Positions 17,644 to 27,492 of a stretch of DNA of 64,000 nt are shown piece after piece. Source of the DNA: Bermanella sp034112345 (GTDB taxonomy: Bacteria; Pseudomonadota; Gammaproteobacteria; Pseudomonadales; Oceanobacteraceae); the NCBI GenBank assembly GCA_034112345.1, contig JAWUVN010000009.1, positions 1 to 64,000 of the forward strand, read 5' to 3'. Made by a program: the position numbers and the translations under genes. Below the pieces are notes generated by a model. That model saw nothing but the letters and a program-made list of their open reading frames with translations. It had not been told where the DNA came from and made no database searches. Numbering within the stretch: position 1 is the first letter of the stretch; every line of letters starts with the position of its first letter.

Positions 17644-17664
17644 AGTTAATAGTTAATAGTTAAT
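17644..17664 (+). repeat. Short tandem repeat, AGTTAAT x3
   Basis: Three perfect head-to-tail copies of the 7-base unit AGTTAAT lie between hisD and the hairpin in front of hisC. They are too short and unspaced for a CRISPR. A similar 7-base array follows ispG at 49827. Confidence 0.8.
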
Positions 17665-17673
17665 AGATTGTTT

Positions 17674-17709
17674 AAAACCCTAATGCTGAAAAGCGTTGGG
17701 GTTTTTCTT
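17674..17709 (+). terminator. Rho-independent terminator just upstream of hisC
   Basis: A 14-base stem (left arm AAAACCCTAATGCT, right arm AGCGTTGGGGTTTT with two wobble pairs) is capped by a GAAA tetraloop and followed by T-rich sequence. It ends about 17 bases before the hisC ATG, so it either terminates hisD transcripts or acts as an attenuator for hisC. Confidence 0.82.
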
Positions 17710-17725
17710 TAAGAGAATAAATGTA

Positions 17726-18814
17726 ATGTCTCGTGTTAAAAAACTTATACGCCAAGAAATTCTAGACCTATCAGCTTACCCTGTACCAAATGCTAGCGGG
17801 ATGTTGAAATTAGATGCAATGGAGAATCCATACTCATGGCCGTTGGTTGCCAAAGAGTCATGGGCAGATCTACTGAAAGAGTTACCATTAAATCGCTATC
17901 CAGATGCTAGTGCCGAGCAATTACGTGATGCATTAAAAGAATCCATGGGTATTAGCGATAAATATGAGATTTTATTGGGTAATGGTAGCGATGAAATTAT
18001 TCAACTATTGGCCATGGCTATGGCAAAACCAGGCGCGACTATTTTAGCGCCTGAACCTGGTTTTGTTATGTACAAAATGATCGCCACATTTTGCGGTTTA
18101 AATTATATTGGCGTACCGTTGAAGTCTGACTTTGAATTAGATGAAGCGGCTATGTTGGCGGCTATTAAAACCTCTCAGCCAGAATTGATATTTTTAGCAC
18201 AACCTAATAATCCTACGGGTAACTTTTGGGATCAAGATGCTATAACAAATATTATAGAAGCGTCAGAAGGTTTAGTGGTAATGGATGAAGCGTATACCGC
18301 GTTTACTGACAGAGAGCATCTAGCGCTTATCGATCAATACGAAAATGTATTGGTGATGCGCACGCTTTCCAAGGTGGGTTTAGCTGGGTTGCGTTTGGGT
18401 TTAATAATTGGCCGTTCAGAATGGCTAGATGAATTAGATAAAATTCGATTGCCGTATAACATCAATATGTTAACTCAAGCCAGTGCATTATTTGCACTTG
18501 AGCATTACGATATGCTGATGATACAAACAGAGCAGATTCGAGTTGATCGAGTGATATTGACAGAAGATTTGATAGCCATACCGGGTGTTGAGGTTTTTCC
18601 AAGTGAGGCCAATTTTGTTTTGATTCGTACGCCTGATGGGATGGCTAGAAACTGGTTTGAAGAGCTAAAAGAAAAAGGCATTTTAATTAAGTGTTTAGAT
18701 GGCGGCCATCCATTGTTAACGAATTGCTTGAGAATAACAGTGGGCACTACCAGTCAAAATGAACGCTTGATTGCTGCGTTAAATGAAATTTCAAACTCAG
18801 GTGTGGTTCAGTAA
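17726..18814 (+). CDS. hisC: Histidinol-phosphate aminotransferase
   Basis: A PLP-dependent class I/II aminotransferase of 362 residues (from ATG 17726) acting in histidine synthesis. The PLP lysine is in RTLSKVGLAGLRLG, and the cofactor-binding aspartate region is LAQPNNPTGNFW with MDEAYTAF. An upstream frame opening at 17696 lies inside the terminator hairpin and is rejected. The gene follows hisD across a strong hairpin, so expression must depend on read-through or on a promoter overlapping that gap. The order hisG-hisD-hisC after murA is Pseudomonas-like. Confidence 0.94.
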   Translation: MSRVKKLIRQEILDLSAYPVPNASGMLKLDAMENPYSWPLVAKESWADLLKELPLNRYPDASAEQLRDALKESMGISDKYEILLGNGSDEIIQLLAMAMAKPGATILAPEPGFVMYKMIATFCGLNYIGVPLKSDFELDEAAMLAAIKTSQPELIFLAQPNNPTGNFWDQDAITNIIEASEGLVVMDEAYTAFTDREHLALIDQYENVLVMRTLSKVGLAGLRLGLIIGRSEWLDELDKIRLPYNINMLTQASALFALEHYDMLMIQTEQIRVDRVILTEDLIAIPGVEVFPSEANFVLIRTPDGMARNWFEELKEKGILIKCLDGGHPLLTNCLRITVGTTSQNERLIAALNEISNSGVVQ

Positions 18815-18875
18815 TAAAGCAGTGCTGATGATAACTGTTGTTTTCTGACGTTACGCTAGGCACTTAATAGAGCCC

Positions 18876-19982
18876 TTACTTAGGGTTCATTCTTTGCCCA
18901 AGGCTGGCTATTACTTCTAGGTATTGTCCTTTGCGATATACCCCAAGTTTAATTTCATCACCGGGCATTAAATCTGCAATTTGACGCATGGTTTGCGTGC
19001 CTTTTGTGGCGGCTTTTCCATTGAAGTGGGTCACTATATCCCCTTCTTGTAACCCAGCTTTATCGGCTGGACCATTTTTGAATACGCCCACAACTAATTG
19101 CCCTTGTAATGCTTCTGGTAGGTCGAATGCCGTTTTAAGTTGCGATGAAAGCTCTTGGGTTTCTAGGCCTAGCCAGCCTCTTACTACTTGGCCGTATTGC
19201 GCTAAATCTTCAACCACTCTTAATGCTAAATTCAGCGGGATAGCAAACCCAATACCTTGGGGCGAGGCGGTATCTGCTGACTGGGTGCGGTCTTGGTTGT
19301 GATAGATTGCGGTGTTGATTCCTACCAATTCGCCATATGCATTCACCAATGCGCCGCCCGAATTACCAGGGTTGATAGCTGCATCAGTTTGAATAAAGTC
19401 TTCGTAAGTTGTTATGCCTAACTGGTTGCGTCCAGTAGCAGAAATAATACCTAGGGTAACTGTTTGGCCAACTCCGTAGGGATTGCCAATGGCCAGTGTG
19501 ATATCGCCGACTTGTAAGTTACGCTGTGAAAATGCGATGGCTTTAATGTCTTGTAGGGGGATTTTCAGTAATGCGATATCGGTTTCTTTGTCTTTACCAA
19601 TGACTCTTGCATTGGTTGTGCGCCCATCTTGTAGGGCGACAAGAATTTCATCAGCGCCTTCAATAACGTGATAGTTAGTAATCACATAACCTTGCTTATC
19701 CATTATCACGCCTGACCCTAAGCTATTTTGAATGCGGCTTTGTGGCAAAGGTGATTTACTAAAAAATCGTTTAAAGAATGGATCGTTCAATAGTGGGTGC
19801 GCTTTAGGCCGAATGGTTTTACTTGTATAAATGTTTACAACAGCTGGGGATGCTTTGTTTACAGCAGGGGCATAGCTTGTCACCGCGGCTGGGGGGGCGG
19901 TAACAGGAATAAAGTGCAGTATAAGGCTGGCCATAACCAGACCTACCAAAATTGACCAAGATAAAAAACCAGGCTTTTGCAT
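18876..19982 (-). CDS. algW: AlgW/DegS-type periplasmic serine protease
   Basis: A 368-residue HtrA-family protease with one N-terminal membrane anchor (about 8-28), a trypsin domain and a single PDZ domain (about 265-355). The triad is His105 (ITNYHVIEG), Asp135 (TDIALLKI) and Ser208 (NPGNSGGAL). One PDZ domain and an uncleaved anchor point to the DegS/AlgW type, which cleaves the anti-sigma factor RseA/MucA to activate sigma-E/AlgU. DegP-type proteins have two PDZ domains. It is convergent with hisC, as in Pseudomonas, where algW also neighbours hisC. Confidence 0.92.
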   Translation of the reverse strand: MQKPGFLSWSILVGLVMASLILHFIPVTAPPAAVTSYAPAVNKASPAVVNIYTSKTIRPKAHPLLNDPFFKRFFSKSPLPQSRIQNSLGSGVIMDKQGYVITNYHVIEGADEILVALQDGRTTNARVIGKDKETDIALLKIPLQDIKAIAFSQRNLQVGDITLAIGNPYGVGQTVTLGIISATGRNQLGITTYEDFIQTDAAINPGNSGGALVNAYGELVGINTAIYHNQDRTQSADTASPQGIGFAIPLNLALRVVEDLAQYGQVVRGWLGLETQELSSQLKTAFDLPEALQGQLVVGVFKNGPADKAGLQEGDIVTHFNGKAATKGTQTMRQIADLMPGDEIKLGVYRKGQYLEVIASLGQRMNPK

Positions 19983-20068
19983 CTTTAGCTTAAATCCTTA
20001 AAAATGGGTGCCAGATGAAAATATGTGTAAGCTACAATACGTGCAGTGTACGCAAATGAGTGTGTGAT

Positions 20069-20824
20069 ATGAAGCTTAACCAGTTGGTGAATTACTTAAA
20101 CAGTGAACTAGAGATCCATAAATTTCGAGATTACTGTCCCAATGGCCTACAAGTAGAAGGTAAGGCCGACGTACAGCGAATAGTAACGGGGGTAACGGCT
20201 TGCCAAGATTTGATCGACGCAGCGGTCGCATTGAAAGCCGATGCTATTCTTGTGCATCACGGCTATTTTTGGAAAGGCGAGCCAGAAGCCATTGCAGGAA
20301 TTAAAAAACAACGCATTCAAACCCTGTTAAAGCATGACATCAGTTTGATCGCTTATCACTTACCGCTAGATTGCCACCCTATTTGGGGTAATAACGTTCA
20401 GTTGGCCGATATCTTAGATTTTGAAATTACAGGGCCAATTGATCCAAGTAATAGCAAGACACCTGGCAATATAGGTAAGTTAAAACAAGCCATGACAGCC
20501 AAGCAATTAAGTCAGCACATTGCCACTCGTTTACAGCGTGAGCCTCAACACGTGGGTGAGCAAGACGATATGATAGAAACCATCGCTTGGTGTACGGGTG
20601 GAGCAGAAGGGTATATGCAGTTCGCGATTAATCAAGGCATAGATGCGTATTTAACAGGAGAGATCAACGAGCCAGCTGTTCATAATGCGCGGGAATCAGG
20701 TACGCATTTTTATGCTGCGGGTCATCACGCAACAGAGCGCTACGGGGCTAAAGTGTTGGGTGAGCACTTGCAGCAAGAATTTGATTTAGACGTTGAGTTT
20801 ATTGACATAGACAACCCGGTTTAA
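20069..20824 (+). CDS. NIF3/YbgI-family metal-binding protein
   Basis: A 251-residue NIF3-family protein, often annotated GTP cyclohydrolase 1 type 2. The family forms a hexameric ring with a di-metal centre; its true function is uncertain. Metal-binding motifs are visible: ILVHHGYFWKGEP (around 65-77), AYHLPLDCHP (around 93-103) and near the C terminus AAGHHATER with a conserved Glu. It is divergent from algW, as in Pseudomonas. The ATG at 20069 matches the usual MKLNQLxxYLN start; a GTG at 20060 is less likely. Confidence 0.9.
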   Translation: MKLNQLVNYLNSELEIHKFRDYCPNGLQVEGKADVQRIVTGVTACQDLIDAAVALKADAILVHHGYFWKGEPEAIAGIKKQRIQTLLKHDISLIAYHLPLDCHPIWGNNVQLADILDFEITGPIDPSNSKTPGNIGKLKQAMTAKQLSQHIATRLQREPQHVGEQDDMIETIAWCTGGAEGYMQFAINQGIDAYLTGEINEPAVHNARESGTHFYAAGHHATERYGAKVLGEHLQQEFDLDVEFIDIDNPV

Positions 20825-20838
20825 GCTAGGTTGTCTAT
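20807..20838. other. Inverted repeat over the end of the NIF3 gene
   Basis: Perfect 10-base arms ATAGACAACC and GGTTGTCTAT are separated by 12 bases that include the TAA stop. There is no T-tract on either strand. It sits between convergent genes and could be a bidirectional RNA hairpin that halts polymerase weakly or protects mRNA ends. Confidence 0.5.
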
Positions 20839-20901
20839 CGATTGCGATTAGTTGGTACTTACTTACACTGTGTTGGTTGTAGATGATCAATAGGGTTGGT
20901 T

Positions 20902-21261
20902 TTATGAGGATGCTTGCTCAAGCAGCCATTTAGGCATTAGATCTGCCGCCCCAATGTGCTTCAGTAAGCTAAAGGTGGTGTCCGTATATTGGACTTTGGC
21001 AGATGCTAACAACTTGGGTAAGTCATCAATAACATGAAAGCCCGCTGCTAGAAAGTACGGCAAAATCACCACCTCGGTAGCGCCTTTTGATACCAGATTT
21101 TCAATGCCATCAAAGACTTTTGGCGATGTAAGCTCTAAAAAGGCATGTTCGATTAATTGAAAGTCAGATGGCAGGCTTGAAACTGCGTTTGCCAATGCGG
21201 CTACTTCGTCATTTGATGACTGCTTACGACTGCCGTGAGCAATGATTAATAATGCTTTCAT
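20902..21261 (-). CDS. CbiX/SirB-like sirohydrochlorin chelatase, single domain
   Basis: A 119-residue protein, the size of short CbiX-type chelatases that insert Co2+ or Fe2+ into sirohydrochlorin. The metal-binding histidines are in LIIAHGSRKQSSN at the N terminus and LPYFLAAGFHVIDDLP around residue 75. AAGGA lies 7 bases before the ATG. Which metal it uses cannot be told from sequence; siroheme synthesis for sulfite or nitrite reductase is a reasonable guess. No cobalamin genes are nearby. Confidence 0.82.
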   Translation of the reverse strand: MKALLIIAHGSRKQSSNDEVAALANAVSSLPSDFQLIEHAFLELTSPKVFDGIENLVSKGATEVVILPYFLAAGFHVIDDLPKLLASAKVQYTDTTFSLLKHIGAADLMPKWLLEQASS

Positions 21262-21492
21262 TGAGATCCTTGAATGATCATTTCATTATGAGATTGAATG
21301 GTTTAATAGGCTATTTTCACGGGTCACCGTCTCGCGCCTACCTTACCGTTTCTTAACAAGTAGGGGAAATGTGAGTTTACCCTGCTTATCAGAAAAAATG
21401 GCTGTAATTCCCTTTCCTGTATGGGGTGAATTCAGGTAGAGTTGATCACTTTATTTCCACTTTTCTTTTGATGATGCCAATTAGTCTATTGT

Positions 21493-22947
21493 ATGTTTTT
21501 TGAACAAGAACGCAGTCAATTTTTCCGCCCCCTCACCAGTAAGTACCGTGAGCAGTTGGTGGAATGCCTCCGCGAGCTATACAAACAGTTGTATTCCAGT
21601 AGTCATGCTGGCAGCGCTGAATATGGCCAGGCACTTAGCCGAGATGCATTACTGAATATATTTTCAGAAGCTTTAGTTCGTGCTCCGACCATTCATATAG
21701 AAGAAGATGACGATGAGAGTCGCTTCAAAACTCACCGTGAATTGGCTGGCTGGTTATTAAATACGTTGATTGAGCACGGTTGGATCGAAAAACAAGTTGA
21801 TGAAGCAACATTGCAGTCCAGTTTTAGCTTTACTCGCCACGGACGTCAATTTGTAGAGCCGTTCCTAGACGGTAAGCAATCTCAGCAGGTTGCTCGCCAC
21901 CGCAACACGCGAAATGTCAGAAGTGCTCTGGTTAGCTTTATAGAGCATGGTGAGGTTTATGACTTGCTAGACGCATATGAATTCAGTGAACGTATCATCA
22001 GTGACTTTACTGATGTGATCAGTGAGCTAGATGAGCGTAAGCGAGATTTGGTCCGAGAAATGGAAGGCCAAATGATGGTGCAAAAAGCCAGTGAGCAGTT
22101 CTTTGACTTTATGGAAACACGATTTCAGCCTGATTTAGCCGTTCGATTGTCGGCAGATAACGTTGAAAAATACCGAGATCAAATTTCAGAATTAATTGAT
22201 CAAATCCGTAACAGCCCAAAAGAAGTTAAATTCAAAGCCGAAAAACGTTTGCGCGAATTGCTGCCTGACCAAGTTCAGAATCAGCAGTCGTTATTGTGGT
22301 CAGTATTGGATGATATTGAGCACCGTTTAAAAAGCGCTTGTGAACATATTCTTCCGCAGGTGCGTAAGTCCCTTCAAAACTTTACAAAACGCGCCGATAT
22401 TATAATTCGTCAAATGAGTTATTTGGCGAGTCAAAAAAATAATGATGTAGTAGCAGTATGTAAACAGCTCGCATCGCTATCCAAAGAAAAGCAGGCAGCG
22501 CAACTTGATCGTGTGGCTGAGCTCATGGCTGTGCCACAAATTAAGTTCATCGATCCGCAAAGTGTGCGCTTAACGCCTCCTCGTCGACGAGCTATTATTG
22601 ATACCGATGTCGATGAAGGGTTAGAAAGTGTTGATCAAGACAGTCGTCGAGAGTTGTATGTGCAGCAGTCATTAGATCAAGCCTTTTTTGTAAATAACAG
22701 TCAGGTTCGTAATTTTATAGTCAATCAATTTAAGCAAACAGATGAAGTATTAAGCAGCGAAATCCCAGTGGAAAACGCATCAGACTTATTATCAATTGCT
22801 CATATCGTGAGTGTGGGTTCAATGGATGGGTTGTCTAGTGATTACCGTTTTGAATTGAAATGGTTAGAGCAAAGCTCTCATGAATATTTTGTGCAAAAAG
22901 ACGTGTTTAGTATTCGCTTGGTAAAAAATCCAAGTGCGGCTGCGTAA
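21493..22947 (+). CDS. mksF: MksF, kleisin subunit of the MksBEF condensin
   Basis: A 484-residue protein, first of three genes in the order kleisin, small subunit, SMC-like ATPase. It resembles JetA/MksF: an N-terminal winged-helix region (about 1-125), helical middle with coiled-coil stretches (about 165-330), and a C-terminal winged helix (about 400-480). Kleisins bridge the two ATPase heads and recruit the dimeric MksE. Its identity is supported mainly by the neighbours mksE and mksB; own-sequence motifs are weak, which is normal for the family. The start ATG has no strong ribosome-binding site. Confidence 0.85.
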   Translation: MFFEQERSQFFRPLTSKYREQLVECLRELYKQLYSSSHAGSAEYGQALSRDALLNIFSEALVRAPTIHIEEDDDESRFKTHRELAGWLLNTLIEHGWIEKQVDEATLQSSFSFTRHGRQFVEPFLDGKQSQQVARHRNTRNVRSALVSFIEHGEVYDLLDAYEFSERIISDFTDVISELDERKRDLVREMEGQMMVQKASEQFFDFMETRFQPDLAVRLSADNVEKYRDQISELIDQIRNSPKEVKFKAEKRLRELLPDQVQNQQSLLWSVLDDIEHRLKSACEHILPQVRKSLQNFTKRADIIIRQMSYLASQKNNDVVAVCKQLASLSKEKQAAQLDRVAELMAVPQIKFIDPQSVRLTPPRRRAIIDTDVDEGLESVDQDSRRELYVQQSLDQAFFVNNSQVRNFIVNQFKQTDEVLSSEIPVENASDLLSIAHIVSVGSMDGLSSDYRFELKWLEQSSHEYFVQKDVFSIRLVKNPSAAA

Positions 22948-23017
22948 GGGTTAATCTTAGTCGGTAAAAAAACCAAATAGATTAAACCAGACCGGCGTAT
23001 GCCTAAGGTGAAAAATT

Positions 23018-23833
23018 ATGCTTCAACAATTAGAACAAAAATTAGAAAAAGAAGGGGTTCAACTAAAGGAATTTAGTGAACTTGCTATTCGCTTAATGGA
23101 TTACGGAGTGATATGCCGTGACGAATCTCAAGTGGAACAAATTTTATACGATCGTTATTTACGCATAGAAGCATTAGTGCAGGACTATGTTTCTTTAATG
23201 GGGATTCGTATTCAGCATGACAAGCGCTTTCAGTTTGTGCGTTGTTATCCACCGGGCGCACAGGTTCCAGGCTTAGAAGATGATGATCAGCCTTTTAATG
23301 GTGGTTTTCGTGTTCGCTTAAGTCAGAACGAAGTGGCGTTAGTGTTGGTGCTAAGAAGTCAGTACGATAAAGCTCTGCGAGAGGGTCAGGTAGATGAACA
23401 TGGCTGTGTGATGATTTCATTAGAGTCATTAAGCATCGCCTTGAAAAATCTACTGAGCCGTAACCTACCTGAAAATTTAACTGAACGTAAAAATTTATTC
23501 AGACGCTTACGCCAATTACGTTTGATTCAGCTATCAAATGAAGATGCGCTTTCTAGTGCTGAGTTTTGGTTTAAAATCAGGCCGATGATCATGAGCTACG
23601 TTAGCGATGATGTTTTGAGTGAACTGCTTGCTGAGCAAGAAGAAGCAGACGTTATTCTTAGTGAAAAATCCGAAGCAGAACAAAAAGAAGGCATTAAGGA
23701 AAGTAGCGGAGAGCAAGTTGAGTTAACAAGTAATACTGATGAACCAGCGACAGAGTCAGAAAAAAAAGAAAGTGAATCAGAGCCAAAAGAAACCATAATC
23801 GGTTCAAGTATTTTTGATGGGGAGGCAAGCTAA
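23018..23833 (+). CDS. mksE: MksE, accessory subunit of the MksBEF condensin
   Basis: A 271-residue protein with a globular MukE/JetB-like winged-helix body (about 1-200). A low-complexity tail follows (about 205-262), very rich in Glu and Ser, ending in IGSSIFDGEAS. The last residues may be a conserved docking peptide. It lies 70 bases after mksF and its TAA shares one base with the mksB ATG (TAATG), so mksE and mksB are translationally coupled. MksE dimers bind the kleisin and regulate DNA loading of the SMC complex in related systems. Confidence 0.86.
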   Translation: MLQQLEQKLEKEGVQLKEFSELAIRLMDYGVICRDESQVEQILYDRYLRIEALVQDYVSLMGIRIQHDKRFQFVRCYPPGAQVPGLEDDDQPFNGGFRVRLSQNEVALVLVLRSQYDKALREGQVDEHGCVMISLESLSIALKNLLSRNLPENLTERKNLFRRLRQLRLIQLSNEDALSSAEFWFKIRPMIMSYVSDDVLSELLAEQEEADVILSEKSEAEQKEGIKESSGEQVELTSNTDEPATESEKKESESEPKETIIGSSIFDGEAS

Positions 23834-26800
23834 TGTTTCTAAAGAACTTTGTGTACATAAATTGGGGGAATATCCCTGCCACAGAATTTGCGTTCGGTCC
23901 TATCAATCTTTTAAGTGGCGGTAACGGTTCGGGAAAAACAACTGCAGCTGATGCCATACAAACTATCATGACGGCCGCTCATGATAACTTATTTAATTAC
24001 AATCCAGGCCAAGACGAAGCTACGCAAAAAGGCCGTGGCAAGCAGGTTCGAACGCTGTCTTCTTATGTGCTTGGCTGTGACGATGGCAGTTACGCCCGTC
24101 CAGGTGGTGCCAACGGATATCTGGCGGCGGTATTTCATCCAACACAAGGTGAAAGCGGTCAGCCTTTTACGGCGGTGATTGGTGCCAGTGCGTTTATTGA
24201 TAAGGCAGGTAGTCAAGCAGTTGCACGCCAGGGTGACTTCTTACTTATGATTGTTTCTGGTCATGAGTTAACACAAAGTGACTTTTTAGTCGAAGAAGAC
24301 GGTAAAAAGCAGGTTGTTGCAACCGATAAAATACTCAAGCGTTTACAGAAACGATGTGGACAGCGCGCTGTAGAAAAATACGATACTAAAAAGCAATATC
24401 TACGTCGATTATACGGTGCATTACGCGGCCGTGAAGATGCTGTGAGTGAGCGTGAAGCTTTGAACGCCGCAAAAGCATTCTCTCGTTTTATGGCTTACAA
24501 ACCAGTTAAAAGTATCAATGGATTTGTTGCTAACGAAATATTAGAGAAAAAAGATTTAGGCGAAGCCATTCGAACCGTGAGTGATTTAATGAAAACCATT
24601 CACTCAATGGAATCGGATGCTAATGCATTGATTGAAAATATTAATGTATTATTAGGCAGTAAGCAGCATAGCCAAACGTACATTGATCAATGGATTGATT
24701 ACCAAGTTGCACATTATGTGGCGGCTAAAAGTCGTTACCTTGAAGATCAAAAATCTTACAGTGACGCTAAAAACAAGCAGCAATCACTTAGATCTGATTT
24801 AAGTAATAAAGAAAGCGAGCGTGAAACCGCTGAACTGCGTCGCAAGCAATCTCGTGAGCAGCTTGTTAGCTTAGAAGCACGCCGACAAGGTATTCCTGCT
24901 TTAAAAGGTAAGGATACGCTAGAAACGGATATTGCATCTTTCAAGAAACAACTTCAGCAGCAAGCTATTTTATTGTTAGAGCAAGACAAGCAATTAAAAT
25001 TCACTCTGGATGCTAGTAAAAGTATTTATAAGTCGTTACATAGCACCAGTGTGGGCACCGAGATTGGCGAGTTAATTGAACGCAGTTTCATGAAGCAAGC
25101 CAAAGAAGTTGTATCGTTAGCGGACGAAGATCAATTAGATTTTCCTAAGCTGTTAAATAAAGACATGATCGATATCTCTCCGTTAGAAGCTCACTTAGAT
25201 GAGGGTATTGCTCGTCAGCAGCAGATTAATCAATGGCGCGAAAAATGGTTTAACCCAGAATTGTCACGAGGCGGTGTAAGCTTGCGGGATCAGCTGGCAA
25301 AACTGGCAGACCGTCGAGAGCAAAAGCTACAAGCACAACAGAAAAAAATGCAGCAAATTCAACAGGATTTAGACCGCTTGCAATCTAGTCAGGTAAGTTA
25401 TCCTTATTTTGTTGAAGCCGCATTAGAGGCCATTGAACGTGAATGTCCGCAGGCCGATCCAAAAGTGTTGTGTGATCACGTTGAAATACTCGACTCAGAT
25501 TGGCAAAACGCCATTGAAGGTTATATCGGTGGTGCGCGATTCAGTATTGTTGTTGAAGAAGAATATGAATCGGATGCAATTCGAGTTGTTCGTAATATGC
25601 CCGGCGGTAACCGGGCACGTGTGATACAGGGCAGTAAAGCGAAACAAGATGCCGAGCGCTCAAAAGCGCCGCATAATTCCATTATGAATTTGATGAAGTT
25701 TGAACACGCTACCGCTAAGCATTATTTGTTGGCAAGTTATGGCAGTGTTGAGCAAGTGCCTGATGCACACACTTTACGTAAAACACGTCGTGGCTTAACC
25801 AAAGAAGGTATGGGTTCTGGTTCGTACTCAATGTATCGCTGTGACATGTCTGATACCGAGTTAGTATTTGGTCAAGGTGCTCGTGAGCGTGCACAAGGTG
25901 CTAAGCAACGTGAATTTCAACATTTAGCTGAGCAAGCCAGTGTTGCACAAAAAAGCATGCGTGAAGCTCAAGATTTATTGTTATCTGTGAATCAGCTTCG
26001 TCATTTAAGTTATGCCGATCAGTTACAACAAATGGTGAGTGTGAATCGCCAATGGCAAAACGCTGAGAAACAAATGGATCAAATTGATCTATCAGATTTT
26101 TCAGAGTTAGAAGATGAATACGAACAATTAGCAAATACGGCTCAAGAGCTAGATGCACAAATTCAGCGCTTGGATAGCGAGTTAGGTCAAACAGCACAGC
26201 AACTAAAAGAAAGTGAAAAGCGTTGTGCCATCTTAAGTGATCACCAAGAATTTACCGCAGAAAAAGCCGATCAAAACGAAGGTAATATTCGTAGTATTTC
26301 TAAATTGTGGCCAGACTTTGATGTAGAAAAATGCTTAGAAGAAGCCGATGCTGAATCGGATCGTACCACAGCTGAGATTGCTCAAAACCAGCAGCAATCA
26401 ATCTTAAGTGAATTAAATAGTCGTGCACAAAGTTTAGATCGCGCCATTTCTGGTTATAACCAGCGGTGTCAGACAGTCGATTCAATTGTTTATGCGCCAG
26501 ATTACGCCGAAGAGCACAGTGCTCAATTTTTCAAAGAAATTTGCAATGTGCAGCGCGAAGTTGATCGCATTCACAACCGTCTTAAGAACAATATCTTGGT
26601 TGAAAAACAAGATAAGCTTGGCGGCTTGAAAGATAGCTTTGATAACGCATTTGTCACTAACTTATGCCACGCCATTTATCAGTCGATTAGTGAAGGTAAG
26701 CGCACTCTAGAAGAAATGAATAACGAACTAAGGCACCACAAGTTTGGTACCGATAAAGAATGTTATTGGTTTGATTGGGAGTGGGTGCCTGAATTCCGCG

Positions 26801-27468
26801 ATTACTGGAACTTTTTTGAAGAAGTAATTAAAAATCCAATGATTGGTGAAGGACAAACTTTATTTGAAGTAGATCTAAGTGAAAAATCAGTCAAAGTGCG
26901 TGAACAGTTAATGTCTATGTTACTTAGTGATGATGAACAAAAGGCCATGCGTGAATTAGAGCGCCTATCTGATTATCGTAATTATCGTAATTACGAAATA
27001 TATAAGCAGCCAGAAGGTAAAGAGCCAATCGCGCTTTCACAATATGGCACAGGTTCCGGTGGTCAATTAGAAACCCCTGCTTACATCATTAGAAGCGCTG
27101 CAATTACATCGGCCTTTAGATTCAATCAAGGGGATACCCATTTACGCATGGTGCTGGTAGATGAGGCCTTTAGTAAAATGGATGAAACCCGTTCTAAGGA
27201 AGTGATTAGTTACTTAACAGAAAGCCTAGGACTTCAGTTGTTATTTATTATGCCAACGTCTAAGTCAGGTCCGTTTATGGACTTGATCAGTAACCAATAT
27301 GTATTCAGTAAAGTACCGCTTGCTTCGGGTAAACGCGGTGAATTGAATACTCGAGTATTGGTAGATCGTCAGCAATGTAATCAAGATAAAATACAAGATT
27401 TATGGGCGCACCATAGAAGAGTCGTTAGGCAACAAGCAGAGCTCGATTTTATGGATGAGTTTGCTTAG
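23833..27468 (+). CDS. mksB: MksB, SMC-like ATPase of the MksBEF condensin
   Basis: A 1211-residue SMC-like protein related to MukB/JetC. The N-terminal head has Walker A GGNGSGKTT at residues 29-37. Long coiled coils (about 280-400, 480-525, 690-880) flank a central hinge-like region (about 530-680). The C-terminal head carries the signature region TGSGGQLETPAY and Walker B MVLVDEAFSKMDE. It should load on DNA and help condense or segregate the chromosome, as in Pseudomonas. No nuclease gene of the MksG/JetD type follows; after the stop there is a terminator. Confidence 0.92.
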   Translation: MFLKNFVYINWGNIPATEFAFGPINLLSGGNGSGKTTAADAIQTIMTAAHDNLFNYNPGQDEATQKGRGKQVRTLSSYVLGCDDGSYARPGGANGYLAAVFHPTQGESGQPFTAVIGASAFIDKAGSQAVARQGDFLLMIVSGHELTQSDFLVEEDGKKQVVATDKILKRLQKRCGQRAVEKYDTKKQYLRRLYGALRGREDAVSEREALNAAKAFSRFMAYKPVKSINGFVANEILEKKDLGEAIRTVSDLMKTIHSMESDANALIENINVLLGSKQHSQTYIDQWIDYQVAHYVAAKSRYLEDQKSYSDAKNKQQSLRSDLSNKESERETAELRRKQSREQLVSLEARRQGIPALKGKDTLETDIASFKKQLQQQAILLLEQDKQLKFTLDASKSIYKSLHSTSVGTEIGELIERSFMKQAKEVVSLADEDQLDFPKLLNKDMIDISPLEAHLDEGIARQQQINQWREKWFNPELSRGGVSLRDQLAKLADRREQKLQAQQKKMQQIQQDLDRLQSSQVSYPYFVEAALEAIERECPQADPKVLCDHVEILDSDWQNAIEGYIGGARFSIVVEEEYESDAIRVVRNMPGGNRARVIQGSKAKQDAERSKAPHNSIMNLMKFEHATAKHYLLASYGSVEQVPDAHTLRKTRRGLTKEGMGSGSYSMYRCDMSDTELVFGQGARERAQGAKQREFQHLAEQASVAQKSMREAQDLLLSVNQLRHLSYADQLQQMVSVNRQWQNAEKQMDQIDLSDFSELEDEYEQLANTAQELDAQIQRLDSELGQTAQQLKESEKRCAILSDHQEFTAEKADQNEGNIRSISKLWPDFDVEKCLEEADAESDRTTAEIAQNQQQSILSELNSRAQSLDRAISGYNQRCQTVDSIVYAPDYAEEHSAQFFKEICNVQREVDRIHNRLKNNILVEKQDKLGGLKDSFDNAFVTNLCHAIYQSISEGKRTLEEMNNELRHHKFGTDKECYWFDWEWVPEFRDYWNFFEEVIKNPMIGEGQTLFEVDLSEKSVKVREQLMSMLLSDDEQKAMRELERLSDYRNYRNYEIYKQPEGKEPIALSQYGTGSGGQLETPAYIIRSAAITSAFRFNQGDTHLRMVLVDEAFSKMDETRSKEVISYLTESLGLQLLFIMPTSKSGPFMDLISNQYVFSKVPLASGKRGELNTRVLVDRQQCNQDKIQDLWAHHRRVVRQQAELDFMDEFA

Positions 27469-27492
27469 TCTGTTTTAAATATCACGTAAAAT

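Noticed and set aside
17641..17726. Classical his-operon attenuator with a His-rich leader peptide
   Set aside because: A terminator hairpin is present but I see no short open frame with a run of histidine codons before it.
21493..27468. Wadjet (JetABCD) anti-plasmid system
   Set aside because: No JetD/MksG nuclease gene before or after the three condensin genes; fits MksFEB instead.
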